From positions 785,239 through 849,238 of the forward strand of contig MNCI01009412.1 in NCBI GenBank assembly GCA_015680685.1: a DNA stretch of 64,000 nt. Reading direction: 5' to 3'. Made by a program: the position numbers and the translations under genes. Below the pieces are notes generated by a model. It saw only the letters and a program-made list of their open reading frames with translations. It was not told where the DNA came from and did no database searches. Positions 51,635 through 61,154 of this stretch are shown here, piece by piece; the first letter of the stretch is position 1; every line of letters begins with the position of its first letter. The stretch comes from Gnetum montanum. Lineage: Eukaryota; Streptophyta; Gnetopsida; Gnetales; Gnetaceae.

Positions 51635-54600
51635 CTAAACGTCTGGGGCATGAGGATCATCCTCCATGGGCCCACCAGCATTAGAGGCCCTTGTTCCACT
51701 GGGGCCAGCTTCTCCAGTCTCATCCCCACCTTCATCCTGAAAAGACCAAAGAGGAAATAATCAACAAAAAAAATGAGCGAATGTCAAGATTCCAAACATT
51801 AGTCAAATCAATTAAATCCAAAAAGACAAAACGCTTACCATAGGAGGTCCCCCCAAGCCGAATTCAAGTCGCCGCAGGATCTCCTCTTCAGAAACACTTG
51901 CCTAGTCCATCCCATCGAGACCCAAGTCAATATCTGCCAGAGCCTTTCCCTTNCCTGGGCTTCCCTAGTCTCCGTATCAGCCCCGCATGGTGATTGAGTA
52001 GGTTCCAATACCTTGTATACGTGACCTCAGAGGTCCGCCAAGAGTGATCATTGCTTAATTTAGCTGCAGCGAACTCATATCGGGCCTTCAGATCGTCATG
52101 TTCCATTGACAATTCAGAATTCTCCTTCTCTTTCGCCTGAATTTGGAGCCACAATTGTTCAATGAAGCGCCTACACGTCCATATCGCCTTGGCATTGTGA
52201 ACGAAGCCCTCTACTACCTCTTCATAAATAGGTCTGGGCACTTGTTCAATTTCAGGGGAAAGTGTAGGCAAACTCTCCATGTTGACAGGTTCGGATGGAT
52301 CCCACCTCAGTTGGGCACCTGTCCATAGGGAAAAGACAACCGTTAGAACAAACAGAATTGAGCATCAAACTCTAACATAGTAAAAACCTTTGGATGCACC
52401 CATACCTATGTTAGGATTGATCCCTTCGATCCGCTCGACAACCTCTTCGGCTACCCCGGCTACGAAATCCCTTTTACTTGGCATTTCCATCCAAGTAAAA
52501 GGTCCATCGGTGCGCGAGGTGCTAACCTTTGGAGGCACTTCGGGGGGGATGTCTAACTCCTTTTCTGGGATGGTCTCGCTCTCCTCTAAGTCACAAAAAA
52601 AATCACAATAGGGTAATCTAGGAATATTTTAGGCTACACAACTAAGTAAAGAGACATACCATTCCCTCTGATCTCCTCCTGCGTCGGAGGGTCTCCAAAC
52701 TCAAGGTCCCCTTTTAGAAAGCTGTTGAACATTTCTTTAGTTTTTGCTTGATCATCTATGGGTACGGTACCTCCAGTTCCGCCAGTTCTCTCCCCCAGCA
52801 ATTCAGTTCCTCCCGCCGGATCGGTTAACTCCTCGTCCTCTGGTATGGTCCGCAAATCGTGTCTCTTGACTCCTTAATACAAAACAAATGAAGTCAGTTG
52901 CATACAACCAGTAACCGTTAAAACTATTTGTAAGACGAATGAAATAAAAATAAAAAGTTTACTAGGAATTTTAAATCAAATCCGCTTCACTCTGGGCTGC
53001 TCAATCTCACTAGTGCCTTCAGCCGTGCTGTCACACTTCCCCAACTTGGATTTCGCTTTGCCTATTGTTTCCTTGACCACTCGCTCCGCCTTCTTTGCAG
53101 TATAGGGTACTTCATCAGGTTCCAACCCTATACTGTCGCGTCTGTGAAGCGAGGGGCCAGACGATCCACCCGTGGTGATCGTAAGAGATTCATCAATCCC
53201 CTCAGGGGCATCTTGGGACTTGGTTTTGTCAAAAAAGTGGTTCACCCAGGGGCGGGATAACTGGTACCTATCACGCAAAACAAATTTTTTTTCCCCACGA
53301 ACCACCAAAAATTTAGCCAAGCGACGAATATAGCCAGTGAAGAAAGCGAAGGTAAAATGGGACTGCGCCTCTATGTTCGAACGTAGCCGCTCTATCTCTT
53401 TGGTCATTCCTGATAATAAAAATTCCGCCTAGTTATAATGCACGCCAGCCTCCAGAACAGTGCGCATGACTCGCACTGCTTCAACCCCGAGACTCTTGAC
53501 TTGTGATAGAGTCTTTGGGAATAAACGTGCTCTAAATAGGGGGTAAAGTTCGTTGACTTTCTCAACCTTCGTTCTCCCCTACATTGGGAATCCTTTGGCA
53601 CCTTTCATCACCCCTAGCCAATCCTCTAAATTGCGGATCATGTCAATTTCTTTATGCGTCCTGTCTGTAACGACTTTTACGCCACTTGTAGGTATGCCAA
53701 AAAAATCCACGAAAAATTGAGGTGATAATTCAAAAATTACTTTAATGCCCCTAATACGGGCGCTATAGCGAGAGACGGATCTGTCAAATGAATCCACAAT
53801 CCCGATCATCTCCGCTATAGACACATTTGTGCTAGGGGCCACAAAGAGTGCCATGAGGCCGGCATGTTCCAAACAGGCAGCAATAGATGGCGGAGCCTTT
53901 TTCCGTAACCACTTCTGGGTGGCACTGGTTTCACCGAATTTCATTGAAAGAGTAGTTTCAGTCCTCCCGGTCACAACGGAATCCCCGCCGGAGGTGGTGC
54001 CAGCTGTAAAGGGAAACCCAAAACCTTCATAATTAGCTTGATACTTGGCAATTGACCAAACCAAACATGACATCTAGGAAACATTGCCACTTACTTTCAG
54101 TGTTGGACTTTGAGGTTTTGCCCAGATCAGAAGCAGATGGGAAAATTGGCCCATTAGGGGCCCAGTCGGCATGCAACTAGCCACGCGCGGCACATTTTGC
54201 AAACGCCTTTGAAAATATCTTGGGGAAGTTCTTCATGGCATCCCTAGTGTGGGCCAAAATGGTCCCGCGAAGGGTGGGACCCACCATGAACACTTCCATG
54301 GCCGTACGCACCAATCCAATCCCATCATCACCTATGTAAGCCCCATCTGGCATAACTTTTGGCCTGCGGGAAGGCGAAAACATGTGTCGAAACGAGAATA
54401 AGTATTTGAATGTGAAAAAGAGAGGAATAACCAAAGCTAAGACAAAATTACCTTTCCACCCGGTATACTGTGCCGGGGGGATTCTGAAACAAAGTGTGCA
54501 TGCGGCCAGCTAAGAACAATGTGTTGTTGATATAGTTGGGCCCTCGCGGCAGCTGGTCCCACACACGTGTCAGCGGACGGGCAGACCTTGGACCACCGGG

Positions 54601-55728
54601 GGGAACACCCTCAGTGACAAGCGGCCCTTCATCAATATCCTCCATAAACATTTTGATGTCCTCTGCCGCGCCAGGTAAGATGGCCTCAATGATGCTCCGT
54701 GCCACATCCTCGCCTAGGTGAGACCAAACCACGACATTGAAATGGTCCAGCAAGAAGGCCAAAAATTCGCAGGCCCCATCCCGGAACCAGACCCCATTGT
54801 GCTCAACGACCAAATTCGGGGTCAGGTCACCACCCTCCAAAGGACCAAACCATGTCAAAACCCCAACTAACTCAATCACTAGAAGGGGAGGCTCAATGTC
54901 TCTGCAAGCCATTGAAACAACACCAAAGATCAATACTGAAAACGTCATTTTGGGAATTAGATATTCGTAGAAAATTTTTCTAACTGTTACGCTCGGCGTA
55001 TACGCTGGGCGTACGAAAATAGTTATGCTCGGCGTATAGGCGTATACGCTGGGTGTACGAAAATAGTTACGCTCGGCATATACGCTGGGCGTACGAAAAC
55101 AGTTACGCTCGGCGTATACGCTGGGCGTACGAAAATAGTTACACTCGGCGTATACGCTGGGCGTACGAAAAAAGTTACGCTCGACGTATACGCTGGGCGT
55201 ACGAAAAACAGTTACGCTCGGCGTATACGCTGGGCGTACGAAAACAGTTACGCTCGGCGTATACGTTGGGCATACGAAAAACAGTTATGCTTAGCGTATA
55301 CGCTGAGCGTACGAAAACAGTTACGCTCGGCGTATACGCTGGGCGTACGAAAACAGTTACGCTCGGCGTATACGCTGGGCGTAGAAACACCGCATACCAA
55401 AAACTATCTACGCCGTGCATAATACAAAAATTTACGCTAAACACACTTACGCTGCGAAATGTCCAACTTACGCCTGACGTATACGCTATAGAAACCCTCA
55501 GCGTATACACCGAGCGTAGACCAACTTACGCTAGACGCCAAAACCCTATGCTAACTGTCTACGCTAGAAATCAATGAAAACAGGGTCAAAGGCCTACCTG
55601 CCAGAAGATCTGGGCCATGCGGGGATGCTCGGGTGGGGTAGGCACTGCAGCATCACCTCACTCTCCTCCGCGAACGTCAGTTCAAGTCCTTTCTGTCCTC
55701 GGCCCTCTAGTTCTTTACCTCTGCCCAT
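51635..55728 (-). CDS. Antisense spliced accessory gene with NIF/FCP1-like domain (new; function unknown)
   Basis: Read on minus as eight exons: 55,728-55,598; 54,901-54,452; 54,363-54,095; 54,003-52,963; 52,872-52,660; 52,585-52,406; 52,318-51,839; 51,736-51,635. All seven introns are GT...AG (for example AG|GTAGGC, G|GTAAGT, G|GTATGT; acceptors TTGCAG, CCCGCAG, TTTACAG, TTTTCAG) and the phases agree, giving about 954 codons if the N at 51,953 is ignored. Order: basic N-terminus; NIF-like domain (residues ~46-195); transposon-type domain (~284-450); basic region (~590-640); Glu/Lys-rich helix (~795-850); tail DEGGDETGEAGPSG. No signal peptide or membrane segment, so not envelope-like; nuclear or cytoplasmic location is a guess. 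Five internal stops (exon 3 TAG, exon 4 two TAG and one TGA, exon 7 TAG) suggest this copy is inactive. Splicing is predicted, not shown. Confidence 0.75.
51839..52318 (-). other. Exon 7: coiled-coil-like segment
   Basis: LSPEIEQVPRPIYEEVVEGF leads into a long charged helix (FIEQLWLQIQAKEKENSELS, then MEHDDLKARYEFAAAKLS), and ends EEEILRRLEFGLGGPPM before GT. B and C keep the same layout, including VEQVP and EEKILRxLE-like segments. A one-base N at 51,953 breaks the frame; removing it restores the phase with exon 8. Confidence 0.6.
52963..54003 (-). other. Exon 4: plant transposon-associated-type domain
   Basis: Sequence QKWLRKKAPPSIAACLEHAG, then IGIVDSFDRS, YSARIRGIKVIFELSPQFF and FFGIPTSGVKVV. 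The pattern (helical start, V.SF, xxRGxxVxF, xxxxxFGxPxxG) resembles the N-terminal domain common in plant transposon-linked proteins. Copies in B and C keep VIDSF and GI motifs. The reading crosses two TAG codons, where Gln is likely, and one TGA. The exon ends with a Lys/Arg-rich stretch that could be a nuclear localisation signal. Confidence 0.5.
54452..54901 (-). other. Exon 2: NIF/FCP1-like domain of the accessory protein
   Basis: LLVIELVGVL (residues 50-59) followed by VWFRDGACEFLAFLLDHF and NVVVWSHL (82-106), then ARSIIEAILP. This is the layout of NLI-interacting-factor/FCP1-homology proteins: LLVLDLxGxL, then RPGxxEFLxFxxxxFxVxVWSS. FCP1-type enzymes use two Asp in the first motif; here they are Glu and Val, and C keeps only the first (IIDK). 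A non-catalytic, binding role is the likelier inference. Exon length, 450 nt, is the same in element C. Recognition is by motif only. Confidence 0.65.
54985..55400 (-). repeat. Palindromic tandem repeat in intron 1 (about 11 units of ~36 bp)
   Basis: The unit is GTTACGCTCGGCGTATACGC then TGGGCGTACGAAAACA, centred on the perfect palindrome GCGTATACGC. It lies in the 696-bp first intron of the antisense gene. The same palindrome is repeated in D's LTRs. Long open frames over this region on both strands are repeat by-products. Confidence 0.9.
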
Positions 55729-55953
55729 CTCGGTGTCTATGCTGTGGCTTGCGTGCGGCGTAAACAGAGGTTCTCTCAGAGTCTACGCTGGGGTTTTCTC
55801 TCGGCGTCTACGCTGGGGTTTTCGCTTGGTGTCTACACTGGGGTTTCGCTCGACGTCTACGCTAGGGTTTTGCTCAGCGTCTATGCTGGGGTTATGCTCA
55901 CAGTTTACGCTCACGCTCCAAAAGTCAAATGAAAAAATGATGTCCATGCTCCC

Positions 55954-55961
55954 CTTTTATA
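55954..55961 (-). promoter_or_regulatory. TATA box of the antisense accessory gene
   Basis: The minus strand reads GCGCTATAAAAGGGGAG, a good plant TATA context, 226 bp before the ATG at 55,728. E has a TATA box at the equivalent place. It is preceded (in plus order, followed) by GACGCTGACGCTGACGCTG triplet-rich repeats at 55,967-55,990. Confidence 0.6.
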
Positions 55962-56126
55962 GCGCGTTGACGCTGACGCTGACGCTGAAGCTGATGCCGC
56001 CGCCGCCGCCTCCGCTTTTCCGTTTTTCTTGCTTTTTGCCTCATTTTTCGTGCTTTTTCGAATTCGCTTGGAATTTTGCAAAAAAGATATAAAATTTACA
56101 CACAAACCATATAAAACACAAATTTC

Positions 56127-56235
56127 GGCATTAAACTGCCGTTCGTTGCCCGGTAAGGCATTAAACTGCCGTTCGTTGCCTGGTAAGGCATTAAACTGCC
56201 GATTCGTTGCCCGGTAAGGCATTAAATTGCTGTTC
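56127..56235 (+). repeat. 30-bp tandem repeats before D pol (about 4 copies)
   Basis: The unit is GGCATTAAACTGCCGTTCGT then TGCCCGGTAA, three nearly perfect copies and a partial fourth, about 110 bp before the pol ATG. It contains a TTAAACT core, like the spacer and 3' repeats. Confidence 0.9.
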
Positions 56236-56345
56236 CACTGTCACGTTAACTCATTTTCATACATGCACACTAAAGATTTCCGAAAGACCTAAAACGACCT
56301 CTGCTATCTTACCAGGCTCTCCATTTATTGACAGGAACTTGCCTA

Positions 56346-59300
56346 ATGGATTGCAAGCGCTTAACCAAGCCGTTGGTCATTGATGGACCATACGGCGCGG
56401 TTGAAAGGAATATCGATGTGAATCTCGTTTATGCGAGCTCATCCGCAAACGATGTGACAATAGCTTCAACATAGCAAACGGTTGACGAATATGAGGGAAT
56501 GACAAAGTCCCTCGACATTGAAGCCGAAAACATTACTGGAGATCCCTTAGCCGAAACTCCCATCACCATGCCCGATGGGGAAATTAAAATTCTAAAGTTA
56601 AGTGCGTTACTAGTACCACGTTTAGCTAAAGATATCGAAAACGTACTTAGGGACAATATCAAAGCATTTGCATGGTCCTATACAGACATGCCCGGATTAG
56701 ACCCCCGTATCGTCCAGCACAACATCATCCTTGATCCAAAACTAAGGCCAGTAAAACAGAAAGCACGAAAGGTCAAACCCGAGGTGGCATTAGCAGTTCG
56801 TAGTGAGATTACCAAGCTTTACCAAGCTAGTTTCATTAGGGCTGTTGATTACGCCGAATGGGTATCAAACATGGTGATAGTCCCAAAGAAGAACAGAAGT
56901 ATCCGCCTGTGCATTGACTTCTGGGACCTTAACGTAGCAACCTTAAAGGATGACTTCCCCTTACCTAGTATTGATCAACTAGTTGACTCAACCACTGGGC
57001 ACGCCCTATTATCCTTTATGGATGGGTTCTCGGGATATAACCAGATACGTATTAATCCAGAACACCAGCTCCAAACTACTTTCATGACAACTTGGGGAAC
57101 CTTTTGTTACACAATGATGCCTTTTGGTCTCAAGAATGCTGGGGCCACATATCAAAGGGCGATGACATATATTTTCAGCGATTACATCTTACACTCGCTC
57201 AATGATTATGTAGATGACATAGTGGTTAAATCAAAATCGTCAGAACAACACATACAGGATCTTGACTTAGTATTAAAACGTTGTCTAAAATACGAACTAA
57301 GGCTTAACCCAAAGAAATGCGTCTTCAGCGTCAAAATAGGTAAAATACTTGGATTTGTAGCATCAGAGGCAGGGATACGAGTAGACCCCGATAAGGTTAA
57401 GGCCATTACAAACCTAAAACCACCTAGAAATCTAACCGAACTTCGAGGTCTACAAGGTCAGTTACAGTTCATCAGGAGGTTCATAGAAAATTTGACGGGA
57501 AAACTCACACCTATGAACCACCTACTAAGAAAAAACGTCCATTTTGAATGGACCCCGCAGTGCCAAGAAGCATTTGACAACGTTAAAACAGCACTCGCTC
57601 AGCTACCTACTGTATTCCCACCCAAAAACGACAAGTCGTTTTACATCTACCTGGCCACATCAGAATCATCAATCGCATCCATGTTGTGCCAGAAATAGGA
57701 TGACGGAACTGAGGTCCCTGTATACTACCTGAGCCATGCATTAGTTGCCCACGAAAAAAGATATAACGATGTAGAAAAGTCATGTTTAACTTTAGTTTTC
57801 TCTTTAAAGAAATGGCGACATTATCTTTTCCAAAATCAAGTTAACATAATTTGCAAAGATAATGTACTCAGAGCTATAACTGGAAACATCTACGAATCAA
57901 GCAGGATAGCCCGTTGGAAGGCAATCATAGCTGAGTTTGACCTGCACTATGTGGCACAATCGTCAGTAAAAGGCCAAGCCATAGCAAATCAAATGACCAT
58001 GTCGCCAACGCATGATCCAGGTACAATAGAACCCGAATTCCCAGACGAAAATGTAAATACAATAGACACGGTGCCAGATGACTACGATGCGATTCTAAAC
58101 TTCGATGGAGCATCCACCTCTCGAGGAGGAAGTGCTGCCGCTGTAATCACGTACCCCTCTGGAGAAATTAAACCTTTCGCCTATCGCTTCAACTTTCATT
58201 GTACTAACAACGTAGCAGAGTATGAAGGTCTCCTCAGAGGTCTCGCGGCCGCACTAGCTTCGGACATTACACGGCTTGTAGTCAGAGGGGACTCACAACT
58301 AGTCGTAAACCAAGTCACAGACGTCTATACGTGTAAAGCGCAACACTTACAACCATACTGTGATTTGGCTAAGCACCTACTTAAACAATTCGAAAATGTT
58401 GATGTCCAACATATCTCTAGGAATGACAATACCATTGCAGACGCATTAGCAACCTTGGCATTAAACATATTCCCTGACATGTTTCACGCACTACCGAGCA
58501 CCGTAACCAGTTGTGCCGAGCCCGTAACCCATACTCTCGACACGCTACCAATCGCATCTGTCAGTACAACACACGCTAATGAATGGTACGATGATGTAAA
58601 AGAATACCTTCTGCGCGGTGAAACGCCACAGCACTTAACCAACGCACAAAAGGATGTAATATGCAAGCGTTCTAAACAATACACAATAGTAGGGGACACA
58701 TTGTGTCGCCGATCCTATGAAGGTATACTATTAACATACGTCAACAGTACCGAAGCCCAAACAATTGTTGAACAAGTACACGACGAGATATGCGGGGGAC
58801 ACATCGCACCAAAAGCAATGGCAACAAAAATAAGACGCTTAGGCTACTACTGGCCACACATGGAATACGACTGTCAGTCCAAGGTCAAAACATGTAGTAT
58901 TTGTCAAAAACATGGTAACCTCATCCATATCCCACCAAATGAATTGCACACAACACAAATCACATGGCCCTTCCAGAAGTGGGGACTGGACCTCATTGGC
59001 CCGATAACACCCACATCTTCTGCCAGGCATGTCTTTATCATAACAGCAACTGAATACTTCACGAAATGGGTAGAAGCAGCACCCCTTCGCAAAAATACTT
59101 CTAAACAAGTGTGCCACTTCATCCTCGAAAACATTGTAACCCATTTTGGCATTCCCATGACAATCATCACTGACAACGGGCCACAATTCAGTAGTGTCGA
59201 GACCAAAACGTTTTGTGATAGTATAGGGATCAAACATTCGTTTTCATCCCCTTATTATCCTCAGAGCAATGGGTAGGCAGAAGCAACAAATAAGACAATC

Positions 59301-59822
59301 ATCACAGTACTCAAAAAGATGCTTGCCCAAAGCAAAAAAAGATGGCACAAACAACTGGTGTATGCATTGTGGGCATACCGTACTACACACCAGACTTCGA
59401 CGGGTAAAACTCTGTACAATCTTGTTTACGATTCGGAAGCCATTTTACCTTTGGAATTACAGGTACCATCTCTAAGTATCACACTTTTCGGACTTCTCGA
59501 TGACAGGCAAAACAATGATCTATGCATCATTGACCTGGACTCGGTGGAGGAGGAGCGCATGCGGGCACTCAATTAAATCGAATGGTACCAGAAACAACAA
59601 CGGCAACGACATCGACATGACATCCATAAGCGCCCCATCAAAGAAGGAGACCTTGTACTTAAGGCTGTTCGGGAACACCTAGATAAGTTCTCAGTCAACT
59701 GGGAAGGGCCTTATCTGGTCATCAAAGCATTCGACAACGGGGCATTCAAGCTAGCTGACATGGATGGAAAAGAGTTTGCAAATCCAACCAATCACTTATT
59801 CCTAAAACCGTTCTATACATGA
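56346..59822 (+). pseudogene. Element D pol ORF: RT-RNase H-RNase H-integrase (stop-interrupted)
   Basis: One frame of 1,158 codons from ATG 56,346; the start is conserved with C and E. RT: residues ~110-340, with RLCIDFWDLN near 188 and YVDD near 287. The Ty3-type RNase H is at ~395-530 (YLSHALVAHEKRYNDVEK). The second, plant/archaeal-type RNase H is at ~583-705 (NFDGASTSRGGS, NNVAEYEGLL, VRGDSQLVVNQV, RNDNTIADAL). Integrase: zinc motif with HDEICGGH and CSIC near 811-850, catalytic GLDLIGP, TDNGPQF (Asp 943) and QAEA (Glu 979), exactly 35 residues apart. The tail is GAFKLADMDG. Four stops (56,472; 57,696; 59,274; 59,574) are TAG or TAA; at 59,274 the family motif NGQAEA shows Gln was lost. 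Two RNase H domains point to the Tat/Ogre lineage. Confidence 0.92.
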
Positions 59823-59839
59823 ATTTGAACTCAGGTACG

Positions 59840-60190
59840 CGCTAGTCCTGGAATCATGACTATAAATTGATACCACAGAATAGTCCTAGAATCATGACTA
59901 TAAACTGATACCACAGAAAAGTCCTGGAATCACGACTATAAACTGATACCACAGAAAAGTTCTGGAATCATGACTATAAATTGATACCACAGAATAGTCC
60001 TGGGTTATGACTTCAAACTAACACCACGGAGTCCGCTAAGACTATAAACTAGCTCACCTCTTCATGGTCTGCTAAGACTCAAAACTGGCAATGTAACGTT
60101 TGCCATGACGCTAAACGGGCAATGTCCAATGGGTTATGACACAAAACTAACCCATGATAGTCCGCTAAGACTATAAACTGGCGCGTTCAT
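59840..60190 (+). repeat. Element D 3' tandem repeats
   Basis: Four copies of a ~40 bp unit GTCCTGGAATCATGACTATA then AACTGATACCACAGAA at 59,846-60,000. Looser TCCGCTAAGACTATAAACTGG units continue to 60,190. The shared core TATAAACT is close to the TTAAACTAG of the spacer repeats. The array directly follows the pol stop. Confidence 0.85.
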
Positions 60191-61140
60191 CTTCGACTCT
60201 TCATTCCATAGCCACATTCATTTATCAAAATCATTGCATCCCTCATCAGCATCGTCGACATTCACATTCAATACTCAGAATCGTCCCAATATTTTTGTTC
60301 ACCTACAGCTGTTTAAGTCTAAACTCATTAATTCACTCATGGTTTTCTTGTCTCTTTGGAGTTGTGTTTGCAGGATGACACTTGGAAGTTCTCGTACGAG
60401 AGTGCGTTTCATCATAGGCAGCAAGATGAGGCAATGTCCATTTGTCCACCTGGCAAGACTAAATCGAACCGTTAACCCGCACATTCCCATTCCCCGAAAA
60501 CCCACTATCTGTTTACCAAACTATTGCACACTGCAAAACGTTACAACAATCGCAACACACAGAACACAATATTCGCGCATGAGTACAAGGACAAATTTCA
60601 AGAAAAAAAAATGGGACCCTTGGCACTTTCCACATAAGCCCCAGGCGGGAAGGTATTGGTCTTGAAAATACGTACTCATATCAAAAGTAGTCAAGAAACA
60701 TCCTATCGCATGGCTTTGGCTCTTCGCTAATAGTTTCCCCAAAGAAGGGAGCTGTTCCTCCAAAGAATGCAAAACATCACCCCGTGGATTTGGTAGTGAC
60801 AACCAATTCTCTTGAAAAATCACCAAGAGCACTGTTCCGCCAAAGGACGCACATCACATGCTTGAATTCCGAGTCTGCCAAAAGATGGCTATCGACAAGG
60901 ATCGGCATGCCGCACACCTGAGCATCCCATTTTTCCAGCATGATCCCTTGGGCAGCCACTGATCCCCATGATCCCTTCTCTCCTGCCAGTTACCAATCTC
61001 GCCCTTAAAATCCCATTCACCACTGAACACAGTACGATGATATCTGGTCAACTGGCAAAGGACAAAGCTTTTATCAAGTTGCTTGTGGTGTTTTACGCTT
61101 CTTTGTCGACGCTTCTCGGGTCAATTCCTCCAAGCGTCAA
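60191..61140 (+). other. Element D 3' untranslated region
   Basis: Contains a 143-codon open frame (60,234-60,665) with no recognised similarity, which is not matched in C. Probably non-coding. The last part GGGTCAATTCCTCCAAGCG leads into the polypurine tract and is shared with C. Confidence 0.45.
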
Positions 61141-61154
61141 CAAAGAGGGGCCAA
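61141..61154 (+). other. Element D polypurine tract
   Basis: CAAAGAGGGGCCAA immediately before the 3' LTR; the same 14 bases precede C's 3' LTR. Confidence 0.75.

Noticed and set aside
51635-54901. Envelope-like gene
   Set aside because: No signal peptide, membrane segment or glycoprotein-like cysteine pattern in the reconstructed reading; the order relative to integrase also differs from envelope-like genes.
54902-54948. ATG at 54,948 as the start of the antisense gene
   Set aside because: In C, D and E this stretch is an intron ending in a splice acceptor at the same place, and an upstream exon 1 with matching phase exists; the extra N-terminal residues are intron translation.
54985-55400. 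CRISPR-like array
   Set aside because: Units are contiguous with no variable spacers, in a plant retrotransposon; it is a tandem repeat.
55053-55577. Long open frame with repeated YENSYARRIRWA-like units
   Set aside because: It is the ~36-bp palindromic repeat read in one frame; it uses a non-ATG start and lies in intron 1 of the antisense gene. Repeat length divisible by three keeps it open.
55574-56092. 172-codon plus-strand open frame
   Set aside because: Overlaps exon 1, the 5' leader and TATA box of the antisense gene; no similarity, low-complexity VYAG/TLGF repeats.
47148-59576. Reassigned stop codons (TAA/TAG read as Gln)
   Set aside because: Other copies have ordinary Gln codons at comparable sites, plus frameshifts and decay; mutation is the simpler explanation in a plant genome.
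60234-60665. 143-codon ORF in D's 3' region as a gene
   Set aside because: No similarity, not conserved in C; kept only as a note under the 3' untranslated region.
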